A DNA stretch of 64,000 bases from Lepas anatifera (lineage: Eukaryota; Arthropoda; Thecostraca; Lepadidae). Below the pieces are notes generated by a model. It was not told the DNA's origin. It made no database searches and was given only the letters and a program-made list of their open reading frames with translations. The stretch covers positions 434,001 through 498,000 of the forward strand of contig JAOTON010001266.1 of NCBI GenBank assembly GCA_034440635.1, read 5' to 3'. A program made the translations under genes and the position numbers. Shown here in pieces: positions 1-12,946 of the stretch; the stretch's first letter is position 1, and each line of letters starts with the position of its first letter.

Positions 1-390
1 ACTCAGCATCCACAGCAGCAGCTGCAGGACACACATCTCGCGAAGGGCGGCTGGGCAGTAGTGGAGCCTCAGCGGCAGCAACCGCAGCAGCAGCGGGAAC
101 AAAATCTCCCGGAGGGCGGCTGGGCAGCTGCAGAGCCTCAGCAACAGCAACCACAGCAGCAGCAGGATACACATCTCCCGGACAGCAGCTGGGCAGTTGC
201 GGAGCCTCTGCAACAGCAACCGCAGCAACATCAGGATACACATCTCCCGGAGGGCGACTGGACAGTTGCGGAGCCTCAGCGGCATCAACCACAGCAGCAG
301 CAGGATTGTCATCTGCCGGAGGGCAGCTGGGCTGTAGCGGATCAGAAGCAGGAAGTGGCACAGGCAGGGGATCAGCGGCAGCTGGCCCAG
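1..390 (+). repeat. Coding tandem repeat, unit about 69-72 nt
   Basis: About five degenerate units each encode a conserved core (HLPEGxWAVAEP) followed by Q/P codons, mostly CAG, CAA, CCG and CCA. All units are multiples of three and keep the frame, so copy number could vary without breaking the gene. Confidence 0.75.
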
Positions 391-643
391 TCGCGCTGGG
401 AGGTGTCACTTCCCGAGCCGGAGCGTCAACAGCAGCCGCAGCAGGGGTGGTCGGTGCGGGAGCGCCAGCAGCAGCAGCCGCAGCAGGGCTGGACTGGTGG
501 TGAGCCTGCCGCTGACGCCGCCTCTCCAGGAGACCCGATGTGGGGCGAGGCTGCCTTCAGCTCGAACACAACTCCGGCGGGGGACCCTCTGGCCGACATT
601 CCCACCGGCATGGGGCTCATAGAGTACATCAACGGAGACCACG
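1..643 (+). CDS. Partial exon of a Gln/Pro-rich tandem-repeat protein (5' end outside window)
   Basis: The reading frame is open from base 1, so the exon begins before the window. It encodes about four and a half copies of a 23-24 residue unit of the form DTHLPEGSWAVAEP followed by a Q/P-rich run such as QRQQPQQQQ. A less regular Q-rich stretch follows, then a non-repetitive end reading GLIEYINGDHG. The exon closes at a strong donor (ACG|GTGAGTG, last exon base 643, phase 1). The regular unit with a conserved Trp, the open frame and the strong donor argue for real coding sequence. I do not recognise the family. It would be a low-complexity, probably disordered protein. Later exons should lie to the right on the plus strand, converging on the minus-strand transporter gene, but I could not identify any. 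Confidence 0.6.
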
Positions 644-912
644 GTGAGTGCCGGCCGGGTCGCCTTTTTCAGTTGCTCTAAGAGTCTGCTGATATAGTAG
701 TGGGATAGCCCTTTGGTGTAGCGACGCTTCAACTTTTAAGTTTTGGTTTGTACTTCTTTATAGACATGAGAGGCAGGTAACGAATTGCACGGATGGTTAG
801 GACTAATAAGAACTAAAATGGTGCTGGACAAGGAGCAGGAAAGGAAAGGACCTTGTAACAGCTTCCTGTGCAAAACTCCATCCGAGTAAAACACTAGAGC
901 AGACCAACAACC
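644..912 (+). other. Intron start of the Gln-rich gene
   Basis: This follows the donor at 644. No further coding signal is visible before the GA microsatellite. Confidence 0.4.
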
Positions 913-1032
<120 letters not shown>

Positions 1033-1239
1033 TATAGTCAGCCGCAGCAACCAAGCTGCAGGGATCAGACGAGTCTCAAAAAGTGAAAAACTTGTTTGCA
1101 GTTAAAGTAGAGCAGACCTGGAAGGGGTTTATCTCGTATAATGAAAATGGAATTGGGATGGCTTCAGGTTTCATCAATAGGTATTATACCAACAAAATTC
1201 GATTAGTAATTACTAATTAGTAATATGTTAAAAACTATT

Positions 1240-2430
1240 TTGAAGAATGATTTAGGAAATTGAACATCATGGTTTTTGGTATTTGGGAAGCAATTACCTC
1301 ATTCCAGACTTTTGTACAAGTGATAGAAGGGAAAAGATCTATAGGCAGTCTTGGCAAAGGCCCTTGAAAGTGCAATGGCCTCCTAGTTGGCCGTGTGTAA
1401 ATACTCAGGTAAAATGAATTTCCTTAGATCTGTGGGAGTCTACCCTGAATCTAGCTGTGCAATATTTTCTTTTTTTACAATTTCAGGGTGGATACCCAGC
1501 TCGTTGAAAATAAGGTTAGAGGGGACACAGGTCTCAGCATAATATATTATTCTGATAAACCCTTTTTACATGTTTATAAGCTTTGGGAGATTTGTGCCAA
1601 AATTCCTTCCCTAGATGAACCAACAATAGTCTAGCTCTGGGAGGACCAAAGAGTGATAAAGAAGAAGCAATTTTTTTCTATTTAGCATATATTTTGCCCT
1701 GGTGATTATACCGATGTGACGTCTTAATGTATTACTAGTCCTAGATATATGGGATTTCCATTTAAAATTGCCATCTAGATCAACACCGAGGTACTTGACA
1801 GCGGCGGATCTGCTTAACTGTGTGTTATTTATGTATATGCTGGTCTTGAGCTTATTTTAATTGACCGAATAGATTTGGTAGAATGTTTAAGTTGTGTGTA
1901 AATTGAGCCGATTGGAGCAAAACCAGTCAAAAATTTGGGGTAGCTTTTTGTTTATCTTGTTTATTGCATGTTCTACGCCTGTTAGGGTATCTGACGAGAA
2001 GAAAAGTGCAAAGTCGTCCGCAAATAAGTAACATTTAGGGATAGGTACACTTGTATAAGTTGTTTATGTAAATATTGAACATGATTGGCCCGAGAATGGA
2101 TCCCTGCGGAACACTTCCGTTGGGAATTCCAGGCGATGACATAGCAATGAGATTGCTGTATTGATTAATTGAACTCTGTCGTTTGGATATGACCTAAGCA
2201 TCTGGAGGGCGCCATCTCTTATAGCATATTTATTACTTTTCCCAAGGAGAATTTCATGTTTGACCGTATCTAATACTTTCTTCAAATCTAAAAATATTCT
2301 GACGCAGGCTTTTTTATTTAACAAAGTTGAAGTGATATAATATTGAATAAAAGATACAGGTATATATGTTGACTGACGTTTCTTAAACCCAAATTGATTG
2401 TCAGAGAGAATATTATTTCCTTCCATGATG
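1240..2430 (-). mobile_element. Decayed non-LTR retrotransposon (LINE) reverse transcriptase, 3' part
   Basis: Read on the minus strand from 2430 downward, the frames give ordered reverse-transcriptase blocks: NQFGFKKRQST (about 2400), FLDLKK with DTVKHEILL, then SVPQGSILGP (about 2100), the catalytic-site block YLFADDFALFF (about 2010), VKYLGVDLDG (about 1780), LVLPELDYCW (about 1630) and a typical C-terminal tail reading VWNEVIASQIPK (about 1300). At least two frameshifts (near 2150 and 2045) and internal stops show that it is dead. The endonuclease half is absent, as expected of a 5'-truncated copy. The block order fits Jockey/RTE/CR1-like LINEs; the clade is not determined. Confidence 0.85.
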
Positions 2431-2444
2431 TTTGACGGCTGGAT

Positions 2445-2497
2445 GTACACCCGGTTCCATACTGTTTGGTAGGTACTACTGCTCCGGCTATTTTTCG
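2445..2497 (-). repeat. Copy 1 of a ~55-bp repeat encoding SRSSSTYQTVWNR
   Basis: The minus strand encodes AKNSRSSSTYQTVWNRVY. It is highly similar, at DNA and protein level, to 8542-8600 on the plus strand. It directly abuts the LINE remnant. Confidence 0.6.
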
Positions 2498-2530
2498 CAG
2501 ATATCTCAGGAACTATTTCACTCTCAAGAA

Positions 2531-3340
2531 TGATTCTACCTCTAAGTTGTGTGTATTGACCGCGGCTATCCCTGGCATGCGTTCCCGCTATCTGCTTATA
2601 TATAGTTAACGCCTCTGCCTCCCCTCCTCGCCTTGGCCGCAGCCCAGGTGGGGTCGTAAGAGGGTCGTAACAGGTGTTTACAAACACTGCCCGCCCGGGA
2701 TTTATGAATGAATGGTAGCACACGGCACAATATGGTCGGAGGGGAGGTGAAGGTCGTTCGACCGTGACATGAGCCCTGTTCCAGCTGTCAGCACAGTTTT
2801 GTCTGCACCAATCAGCGGGCCGTGTTGCGCCTACGTCATAGGACTGTAGCCTCTCCCCGGGAACTAGTTCTAGAGGTTTTACGGGCTGATGGCCTGCTGT
2901 TTGTGCTGATGAAAAACCGTAAGTGCACGAAGTGGCAGCCTAATATTTTTTAATGGTATAAAGGTTTAAGTTCCCTTTGCTTAGCACAAACAAGAGACGA
3001 TTATGGCGCTGATGTTACTTTTCTGGAGGAGACGTTAGAGGTCCTGCTGACAAAACTGTGCTGACAGCTGGAACAGGGCTATGGCTGACCGTTTCAGCAC
3101 TCCAGCAAGCTGCCAGAGGAGATAAAACATCTGACTTTGCCAACTTAGTTTGAGAAAATCTCGGGAGATCAAAAGAAGCTGTTTTTGTTCGGGGATAATT
3201 CCTTATCTTAGTTGGTAAACACTGACCTCTGTTGGGGAAAACAAATTATTTTTATGACGTCTGCAAGCTGCGTGTTGGGTGATTGGGGTACGAATACCGG
3301 TAAAACTCTCGCATGAGCCAGGAGCACGCGCTGCAGTAGT
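2531..3340. other. Non-coding stretch, nothing recognised
   Basis: No credible exon, RNA gene or terminal repeat is seen here. Confidence 0.4.
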
Positions 3341-3342
3341 CC

Positions 3343-3425
3343 TCAGTGGCGCAGCGTGTAGGGGCGCGGGAAGAGATGACGGAGGGACGGGTGCGTGGGT
3401 TCGAGCCCAAGCGGGGATGATTTTA
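3343..3425 (+). mobile_element. tRNA-like SINE head or tRNA pseudogene
   Basis: The sequence has a box A-like TGGCGCAGCGT (about 3346-3356) and a perfect box B, GGTTCGAGCCC (3398-3408), at tRNA-like spacing. The arms do not make a convincing functional cloverleaf, and no second copy of the body was found in the window. Confidence 0.5.
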
Positions 3426-6400
3426 ATCTGTAAGGGATCCGTGCTCCTAAGGAAGTAACTTTTGAAAACTCACGATTCAATCCAGGGGATGAAACAAAAT
3501 GAGGGAGCTGTAAAAGGTATAGGGCAATTATTGCATTTTCAAGCTCAATTCTCATACGCAGATTCAGTAAACCAGTGCCCTCGGATCATGCATCAGTGCT
3601 AACGCAGTGCACCCCGGCGTCCCCTGAATCTCCCTCGATGGACCCGCCTACGGCACTTTGGCGGGATACAATACAAAAAATCGTCATGTTTGGTAGATCC
3701 GAGAGCCCAGATTACTAGTAATTTCATCTTGCTGAAGGGGGAACAATGAAAAAGGGCATTTCAGGGGCTCCAGAACAGTTTCAGGGGCGACAGTACATGG
3801 TGCTGAGGTGCCGAATGATCGATCGAGGAGGGGCTTCTCTGTCTACTTCCCATTTTTGTTAGTTCCTAGAACTGCATTTGACAATTGCCCCTCCAAACTC
3901 TGGGACACCAAATGCAAACTTTCTTTTCAAGTATTGTTTTTTGTTTTCGTTTGCCGTTTTGGCCCTGTGAGCCTTTCCACCCCCCCTCCTTTGTCGTTTT
4001 ATTTATCTTGGACTCCTGGAGATTCGTGCTGCGTGAAAGTTAAATTGTTTGTGTAGCATGGCTAGGGTCGGACCTATAGGCCTAGGGCGATCCACCTCAA
4101 TACCTAGGAGGGGAGGAGGGAGGGGCAATGGATCTTCTCCCCCAAACGAGGTGAGTTCTTTTTTTCAATAATTTTTTCATTTAAATCCGTTTCGCAAGAC
4201 ATACGTTAGTCTCGATTATCGAAAACGTAAAGCAACAGATATTTTTACTCGTTTGCCGATGTCATATCATGTGTATCCGTTTTTTGTAACTGTTCGAAAA
4301 TTTTACAACTTTGGAACAGGTGGTCCAGTGGGCTCTTGGCTCCTACCTTTCTGGTGACAATGTATTGTTCTGGAAACAAGCGTAGGGCTTTGCAAGTGGC
4401 ATAACCAAGTTTTCTTATTTTCGTTTTAGCGTGTGTTGCTGGTCATAATGGGTAGGATTTACTGGACCTCTCGCCATTTTGTCCGTGGTGGGGATCATAA
4501 TAAGTGTGATTACTTCTGTTATCTGTATGACCTGCTGAAAAAAACTTTAAGAACAGATAGCAGCTTTACTTTTTTCCTCTTGGTCTGCTATTTATATGAT
4601 CGTTTTAAAACATTATTTTTAAAGTTTGCCGATATTTCGAGGAAATCAGATGCATGCCAATGAGTTACGTCATCAACCATGACAAACTGGAAACACATTG
4701 AAGATTGTCGACAATCAAACGTCAGATGGCTAAATTTACCGCACTTCTAGATTACTGTATGATCGCTCAAAACGAAGCGATACAAGTAATAAACACAAAT
4801 CATGGGTGTTACCTCCCGTGGATGTCCCCGGAAACAAGTTCAGGAGTGCAACATTTTCTATCGCATGTCAGTGCCCAGAATCTGAATCTGCCTTTGTCTT
4901 GTTTCGGTTTGCTTATCTATTTCGCTCCCGACAGGTCCTGTGCCCAATAACTGAGGACAGGATTGTGTTTAAGACAGATTTCCAATGGCCCCATCAGGTC
5001 AATCGGAGCCTGATTGGAAAGTTAATGTTTTTTCTTCATTTTTGTCTCAGAAGTTAGAAAACGTGTAAAATGTCTGGTCTATCCTGTAAAATGGTCACAA
5101 GACATTGAATAAGTGGACCTCGGTAAACGGGGCTGCCTGCTGGTGCTTCACCTTGTGTATGTCTCGTATATCAAAGCTACCTGCACAGATTTTCAACGCC
5201 TTATCGGGAACAGGCTTGTGTATTCGTATCCTACGTATACAATTTGGTGCAGTGGACTGTCGATAGCTCTGCATTTCTCTAAAGCGACTGTTGCGAGCGA
5301 GGGTGTGGCTGTTAATACGTCACTATAATGCTTTTAAAAGGTTGATCCGTAATGATACGTGCTCTGAGACAGCCTGAACAAAAAAAACTCCTTAAAGGGC
5401 ACATACCTCATAATCGAAATTAAAAAAGACTATATAAGAGACAAAATAGGTTGGAAGATCAGGAAACACATTTTTCCTTCTTCAATCACTCAACACAAAA
5501 ATATTTCCTCGTCCTTTACTACCCTGGGTTGACCTAGCAATATTTGCAAGTCTGGCTGCTTGCAGCAGCGGAGGCTATGCCATTTGTTGCATTTATTTCG
5601 CAGCACGCGGTGCCAGATGGAAATGGATTATTTCGTGGTCTGAAGTCTTAAAATAGACCCTTTTATTTTTAACTTTGAAGCGTGCGTAAATTTTAAACAA
5701 AGGGCTTTGGGATAAATGAAATATGACAATAGTGGTTTCTTGAAACGCTGTTCAAAATTGTATCTCAGTTCAAAATTAATAATCAAAGTGGGACGCTGAC
5801 TTTAATTTTGGTTAATTTGTTTGTGAGGTTTCCGATAAGGTAAATTTACGGAATATTCTCCACGCAATGATATTTTGATATTTTTAGGAAAAGCGACGGA
5901 ATCAGCACTGGTAATAGTGATCCCTCGATAAGTGGCATCGGCCAGTAAAAATTTAATCAGTAAATATTTAACTTAATTTAAAATAAATCTCGTTCACTCT
6001 GGCTAAGGAGCAACTACTCATCCCAACAGTAACGACTCAAAATATTTATGTCCAGTTTTATTTTTTGTTAAGGCTGCCTGCAAAATTTTGAAATTGTTTT
6101 GTCAATACATATATTATTCAGGCATATATAAAATTATATCTGGATTTGGCACCACATTTATATTATCTATTCTTACTGTCATTAAATGCCAGGTCTACTG
6201 TTATACAGGGCCAATGTTATCAAAATAGTTTTTTTAAAGACAATTTAAGAGCCTCTGGCTCCTCTCTGCAGGCAATGATATTTGAAAACGCAACTGAACT
6301 CTTAAACATGTTTTTCTGAACCAAAATGTACTGGTTCGATCCATGTATTTTCGTCATCTTAGAATCAGTGCGTCGAAACCCTGCCGTGATTGCAGCCGGC

Positions 6401-8440
6401 GAACTATTTTTAATAGGGCTATAACCGCACATAGTGGGGTTATCGCTGGTTGCGGATCATACGCGGGGACCTGGGACGTCATCAAGAAACGTCTACTACC
6501 GCCTTTCGTCGGGTTGTTTAGTTATTATTCGCCTTTGGAAGAGGTTTCGTTAGCTCCACCCGACTGGCCATGTTTGTTGGCACACCAAATTGAAGTGGTA
6601 TGACGTTCTTTTATATTAATTTGGCTTTTTGGTGCGATTTGATGGGATACACCCGCCGGCGTCTTTGGGGTGTGTGGCGAAGTCGAAATCGTGTATGGAG
6701 TAATATTACTGTGTTCCCTACATGTTGAAGGGACACAGCGTCGACTATATTGGTTTGCTCCAAGCTACGAACCAGATTAGGCCTTGTGTTGGATCTTTCG
6801 GTTTGGATAATTGATCGATTTAATGAAGATGCGTCGCCTTGCATACCTTCAGGTGACTGAGAAAACTTGGAAAATTGCCTGGTGGGTCGACTTATTGCTT
6901 TAGCCTGTACCGTTTTGTTATTAAACGGGCCTAGGCTGGTGTACACGCTCCTGACAGCTGACAGTTTCTAGATATTAGTATTGGGTTGGTTGGTTGTTGT
7001 TTAAATGTTTAGTTTTTCGAATCTATCCTGCTGTCGTTTAAGGGTGGGGGGACGGTGGGTCGGTGCCGGGTTTGTGGCGTGCCTAAAGTAATGTACTATT
7101 GTTTTGTTTGAGCTTAATAACATGATGTTTTCCGTGTTTGATTTTCATGCCGTAAATAATTATACATTATTCTTGGACGTAATGATTCCTTTGTTAAATA
7201 CGGACTGAACTTGGTGGGGTTTTTGTTGTTTTACCGCCGGATGGATTGCGTGGGCGTTTTTCTGGCACTGGGTGCTTGTTCCTGGTTTTGTGTTACCCGT
7301 TGCGCGTTGGTATTCGGGGACTTTGGGTTTTAGGGGGTTTGTGAACTGGATTGCGATATGGATTTGTAGTTGTCGATTCGTGCTTTGGAAGGATTTAGTG
7401 TTGATTTGGTATTATAAACTTTGTTTGGTTTTGAGTTCGGTTTTGAGATCGTGTTGTTTTTGGTTTAGGGTCGCTGCTGTATTTGTGTGGTCCCGGGCTT
7501 TTGGGTAGATAGTCACTAAATCTTAACGTTTTGTTAGATTGTCCTGTCTCCCCCTTGCCGGTGCCCAAATCTGGGAATTTGCCTGCCCAATCAGCTCTGG
7601 ATCTGCCGTGGCATGTCAACGTTAATATGTGCCTTGGGGTGTCTTATTATTTTCAATCTAAGGCGATCTTGACGCCGGACATTAGTTTAAATACTCTATC
7701 AATAAACGGGGCCATCTGCCAAAATCATACCGCCTGAAATTTATCGAAAGTTCTGTTGTCCATCGATCCGCCGCTACGGGATCGTTCGGCATTCGTGCGG
7801 ACCGGTTTCAACCGCGGGTTGGGGAAGGTCTCGGGCGTGGTGTTTGGGGGCCGCCACTCTGGACGGTGACGTTTCGGGTTTGTATCTATCTGGGGGTGAG
7901 GCATGTTTGCCGGGGCCAGGTTGATTGGGGGAAAACATCCGCTTTGCCCCGGATCCGCCTATGACTGACGTGGGGAAGGGACATCTTTTGTCGCTAGTCA
8001 GTATCTCATCCGAAATCCTGGGATTTTTGCTAAAGTGCTAACGATGAATTACAAACGGGGTTTGAAATGTCCGGATGATATTTGATGAATTGCTACGTAT
8101 CTACTGATAATAATATGGTATTATTTTCCTGAGAACAACAGTAACTTTCGTTTCTGCTGCTGTCTCGTCGATTACTCGTGCCCGCACACTGGGCTCGTGT
8201 CCGCGCGGTGGCCCCCCCCGTCCGTGACCACTGCCTCGGTACTCTGTTTCGTCTCCAGTTGTCGCGTCCCGCGGTGTCTTGCGGTTCGCACTCTGCTTAC
8301 CACGTGTCACGTGGTACAGAGTTGATTGACGGGTCTGGGTCAGAGGGGTGCGCCTGCGATAGGCGGTGCCAGGTATTCTAGCGCTTGCCCCGTCTTCACG
8401 GCCTCAAAAGTATTTTTATTGAATAATTTCTAAAGTTTTC
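3426..8440. other. About 5 kb without a supportable gene
   Basis: This is a mixed AT/GT-rich region, presumably intergenic or intron of the left-hand plus-strand gene. Open frames here are short, with no recognisable domain or paired splice sites. The motif CGGATCCGCCTATG near 7951-7964 matches the right end of hAT MITE family A and may be a relic. Confidence 0.4.
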
Positions 8441-8541
8441 GTCTGATGAAAGTGCAGTGCATGCCAATTGAAAGATCTCAACGAATAGCTTCTATAGATG
8501 TGGAAACCAGGACGCTGAGTAGCATTGCTCTGGAGTTATTT

Positions 8542-8600
8542 GGCAAAAACAGCCGGACCAGTAGTACCTACCAATCAGTATGGAACCGGAAGTACATTAT
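8542..8600 (+). repeat. Copy 2 of a ~55-bp repeat encoding SRTSSTYQSVWNR
   Basis: This encodes GKNSRTSSTYQSVWNRKY inside an open frame of about 67 codons (8446-8649). It is very similar to the minus-strand copy at 2445-2497. The peptide resembles the start of the N-terminal core-binding domain of tyrosine recombinases (as in DIRS/Crypton elements), but it is too short to assign. Confidence 0.55.
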
Positions 8601-8889
8601 ACGCTCAAGTGATTTAGACAAGACATTCAATATTGAAATGGGTCTGTAATTAGTAAACTCGTTGGTGTTGCCAAATTTGAACAGAGGTTTCACTATGCAA
8701 TTTTTAAGATATCTGGGAAAGTTAGATCTTCTATGCATAAGGTCATTAAGTTATTATTTTCCATATTAAATGAGGGGCTAGCTTCTTTTTAGAAGTTTGG
8801 TGCTTATAAGATCTACTCTAGCCCCTGTATTCTTAAGGTTCTGGATAATTTGCAGTACAGCACGAAGTGAAACAGGCTGAAAAGCAAGA

Positions 8890-9228
8890 AATAAGCTCAA
8901 TATTTTTATATTTAAAATAATCCTCTATGGTAAGAAATAAACCTTAGGTGACGTCATGACGTCATAATCTGGCAACTACTTCCATATTCAATAGGCTTCA
9001 ATGGACTGACTACTCACCGTTACGTCAGAATGACGTCACGCCAATAGCCGACAACTAAGGCGGCTCCTTGGGTAGATTTTGGGTACATTTCAGGTAGGTT
9101 TTTAGCTTTTTTCTACGAAAATTTCGAGTTCCAAAACAAATGATACGTGGAGTATCATGTTTTCCGGCATGCTTTACAACTTGGCTCTCTCAGTTAAAAT
9201 CACAATATAAATGTGTCGCATTCCTTGT
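8890..9228 (+). mobile_element. Diverged copy of TTAA-MITE family P
   Basis: The interior matches the intact copy at 19430-19880 in order: AAGCTCAATATTTT, then TGACGTCA-rich sequence, TCTGGCAAC, TTTTCTACGAAAAT, TCAGTTAAAATCACA. It ends in a decayed right terminus near GTCGCATTCCTTGTAA. The left terminus is lost. Confidence 0.75.
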
Positions 9229-12200
9229 AAGTTTCTAAGTTTTTTTCCTATTGTTGAAAAGAAATGATTGAACTGTCGTGCAATTTCGTCTTGATCACTT
9301 ATACACTTTCTGTTGTAGTAGAACGAATCAGATACATTTTCTCCCACATGTTTATTCCTCCTAAGAATTTGATTTATGGAACCAAATTCTTAAAGTGTGC
9401 ATAAACCCTGCCTAAAAGTGTAGATGGATTCGGTGACTCTCGCTGTCCTTCGGTACTGACGTCGGGGAACTATATTGCTCCTGATTTAGGGAACATGATA
9501 GGGATGTTAGGTAGGGGTGCTGGATCCAGGAGGCGACTACGCTCCTCAGCGACCTTGCTGCCCTTCATGGCTCGCCTGAAAAGGTTCAACGTAGGTTATC
9601 CCGGTCACACATTTTTATTTTCTATACTCGTACGAATTTTGTTTTGGGAAAATCATGTTGGTACATTGTGAAAAGACTTTACATGTCAGATACCTCTGAT
9701 TCTACTTATATAAATTGTTGCCATGTTGCCTCGGCTCTCTTGTCATATCGCCACTCAAGGCGGGATCTCTGAACTAAAAGGAGAATAATGATAAACTTTT
9801 GGGATCGTTATATTCATTTCCATGTATTTTAACATGCTTGAAGTATTATTGGTTGACTGAGACATTTACGCGCTTGTTTTGGTCAAAGTTGAAAGCCACC
9901 CGGCAACTTGAGTATGTTGTCCCCTCTACTTGGAAAGCCTGTTTTACTTATAAGCGTCAGATACCGTTTTGCCTCCTTGCCTGGAGCGTAGAGAAATCTT
10001 CCCAGATGCTAACAAATCGCTTCCGTGGCTACAGAGTAATGCTTCTGAAGATGGGAGCGAGAGACGTGCAAATAGCGAGTGAACTGCACATCGGAAGACA
10101 ACTTCAGCTAAGACAACAAACGATGGCGGGATACTCAGAACCTGAACGGACCCCGAAACTAGCCTGATGGGGTGTCATCAGCCGTTGGCAGGCGTCCCGA
10201 ACTGCCAGCTTGTTCATGGTGCGGACGTCGATTCAGGACTTGAGGTGGGATCTGACTTCGTCACTGGTTACGCTGATGTCCGGTGTGTGCAATCGCAGTG
10301 TTTGTGCCAGAGCAGTGACAGGGATAGCTCAGCTCCTCTGATTAGAAGCCCTTAAACGCCGACTGGGACAGAGCCTCGTTCACCCAGGATGCCAACCTGT
10401 GAATATCAGGGATACGCGTGAGTGAGTGCGTGCTGTTTTCTGTTGCACTCGTGTGTGGGTGTTTCGGAGCCGTTCGCGAGGCGAGTTCCCCCAGAGTGTC
10501 ATGCTGATGTGGTGGAGGACGCCTGTGGGCGCCATTAGTGGCGCACTCGAGACTTGCCAATAGCCTAGCACGAGCATCAGCACCGGCTGTTCGTTTAATG
10601 TTAACTCATGAAGCTATTAGTTTTGCCAAGCAAACATTCGTTAGATTAGCATTTCGTGAATGGGTCTTTCAGCTGTTTTTGGTTTAGTGTGCATATTTAT
10701 GAGAGCAGAAGTGCTTGTTAAGACTTATTTGTTGCCGCGTTTGTTTCATGGAGGCTGAGTTGTTGGTTACGCTATGACGGGAGTGCTGGGAGATTGTTTT
10801 GCTGTGAACGGTACCGTGCTTGTTGTGGGGGCTCTGATCGATGAGTTTGTGCGGGTTTGGGGATGAACCACCTGTTACCGAGTCGATTTTCGACGAACCG
10901 CTCGCAGTGGCCTCTGCAATGGAGTCCGAAAATTGTGCAATCGACAACGAAACATTAAAGGCTCATCGGTCGCATCCCTGCGCATGGGAGGGTGCTTGGG
11001 CGTGTTAGAGAAATGGCAGCCTATATGCTGCGCGGACGGGCATCTGGATGTGGAAAAGGTTCGTAGAATATCTTCCCAGGCTGGTGGAACGGACCCGCCG
11101 CTCGGTCTTCAGAAGGCCTCTGTATCTCTCAGCTCCCTCTCCTGGACAAAATACGTACCACCGCGCAGTAGAAAGTTCGCGAACGTAGGGAAGGCCTGAA
11201 CTGAGACCTTTCATTATTTACCAAATGCGATAGTTTCTCCGGGGATCGAGGTCAATCGTTACAGCGGTCTGAAAGCGGCGTCCATTCTAAGAAAGCGTCT
11301 AGGCAACTGCAGTAAAACGGAAAATGTACAGAAATTTTATAGTGGAATCAGGAATTCGCATGTCGAGTTGATCTTTAAACAGCTTGGGGAGCTGATGTGC
11401 TGGGATTTGAAAGTGGTAGTTCTAAATCCCAGTACCCACGATGCACACCATTTGAAGGTACCCCGCATTTGAGCAGACTTAAGGTTCGGGCTTTCAGGAT
11501 GCTGTGTCCGGTTATTTTTTGTTCTGCTGGCCCACGCATATGCCTAAAACAGAGGTGTTCCCGAATTATAGGGCTGTGCTGCTGTCGAAAGGGAGCGTTG
11601 CCTGTGTGGGCATGAGAGAGAAAATGTGCGGTGTCAGCCGGGTCGAGCCGACTCGCAGGTGCTGCCGCCTGTCGAGTGAATGTGGAAGTGCGTGTGAAGG
11701 TGCACGAAATGTGTTTGCGACATGTGAATAACAGTTTGTACGCCGGTGGGGTGTATACTTGCATGCCCCTGTGCCATATGATGTGACGTTAGGGCTCAGA
11801 AACGGCGGCTCTTGGAGTTTCAAGTGGAAACCAATCCGTCTCTCCGAACTTAATTTTTACGCTTACATCGTTGTTGGTAAGGTAGGTGGATGTCACTGGT
11901 AGCTGTAGAGACCAGTATCTGTGCTGGAGCAGTGTTCACCGTGCAATACCTACAAATTGTACAAACTCATAGGTTGCTGGGACCCGACTAGTGACTGCTT
12001 GCCAAACAAGAGAAGAGGCCCCGCCGTGGCTGTTAGCATGACGAAGCGTTAGTGGATGACGCCAGTCACACGGATGTATATTTTATTGCGGGAGCTCTGG
12101 TGTTGACACGGTGGTGACGCGTGCACTGATCCATGTCCTGTGTTTTATAGCTATTTACAGTGGTGTGCAGCGTGCCGTAAAGACCAGAGCGGCTCCCGAC

Positions 12201-12723
12201 GAGCCCGGTCACTACGGGCGAGATTTGTGCGCTGGTGGGCGAGGAATTCGCCCGAATCAGCCGCTCGTCGCGTCACCATTCGCCGCCTCTCCAGACTTCG
12301 GGGTTAGCCGCTGCCTTTTTGTCGTGTTGGAAAGCGGTGCGTCTTGTCTGACGGCTTCCAACTTCATCGAGTAAAATTGGTCAGTTGTGAAAATTGCACA
12401 TAACATGGTTTATAGTTATCTTCTGTGGTACTCGAACTATGTATTTTGCTGGAAACTAGCATCTTTGTACCGGCGGCGTCTGGAGTGGGGGAGGGCGCCA
12501 CCGGCGGCCGTCAGATGGCGGGGTGTTGTGCGGGGCGGCCGTCAGATGGCGGGTTGTTGTGCTGGGCGGCCGCTAGATGGCGGGCGGGTGGTGACCACCG
12601 GGAGTGCGTCTCTGCTCGGCCAGGAAGCATCCACGCTGTTCGGCCGCATATACTCTGTTGTGGATTGAATACAAACATGCCGGGAGGACGGCACCGCGCG
12701 TTTGGATGAGAGCAGCGGAATTG
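9229..12723. other. About 3.5 kb, nothing supported
   Basis: This contains scattered short open frames on both strands with no recognisable domain or splice structure. The stretch 12180-12640 is GC-rich and includes three close repeats around GGCGGCCGTCAGATGGCGGG. Confidence 0.35.
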
Positions 12724-12772
12724 AAGAGAATGTGGCACCTTTGTAAAGATAATTGAACTGAGATAACCAAGG
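12724..12772 (+). mobile_element. Fragment of TTAA-MITE family P
   Basis: The run AGAATGTGGCACCTTTGTAA followed by AACTGAGATAACCAAG matches one terminus and sub-terminal part of the family P element. Confidence 0.6.
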
Positions 12773-12946
12773 GACAGACTATACCGTACAGGCCCTCGTT
12801 TAGACTTCTTCAGTCCTAGGATTCGGCATTTGCGGATGAATAGGTCGTGATGAGATCGGAATTTGACCCCACGGGCCCCGCGCCGGCTTCAGCTATCGCT
12901 AAACAGCTGAAAACGGGCGTGGGGCTCGAAGGGGGAGGCAAGCAAT

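Noticed and set aside
9799..10167. Plus-strand open frame of 122 codons
   Set aside because: No recognisable domain and no splice signals; it lies among MITE relics and is probably chance.
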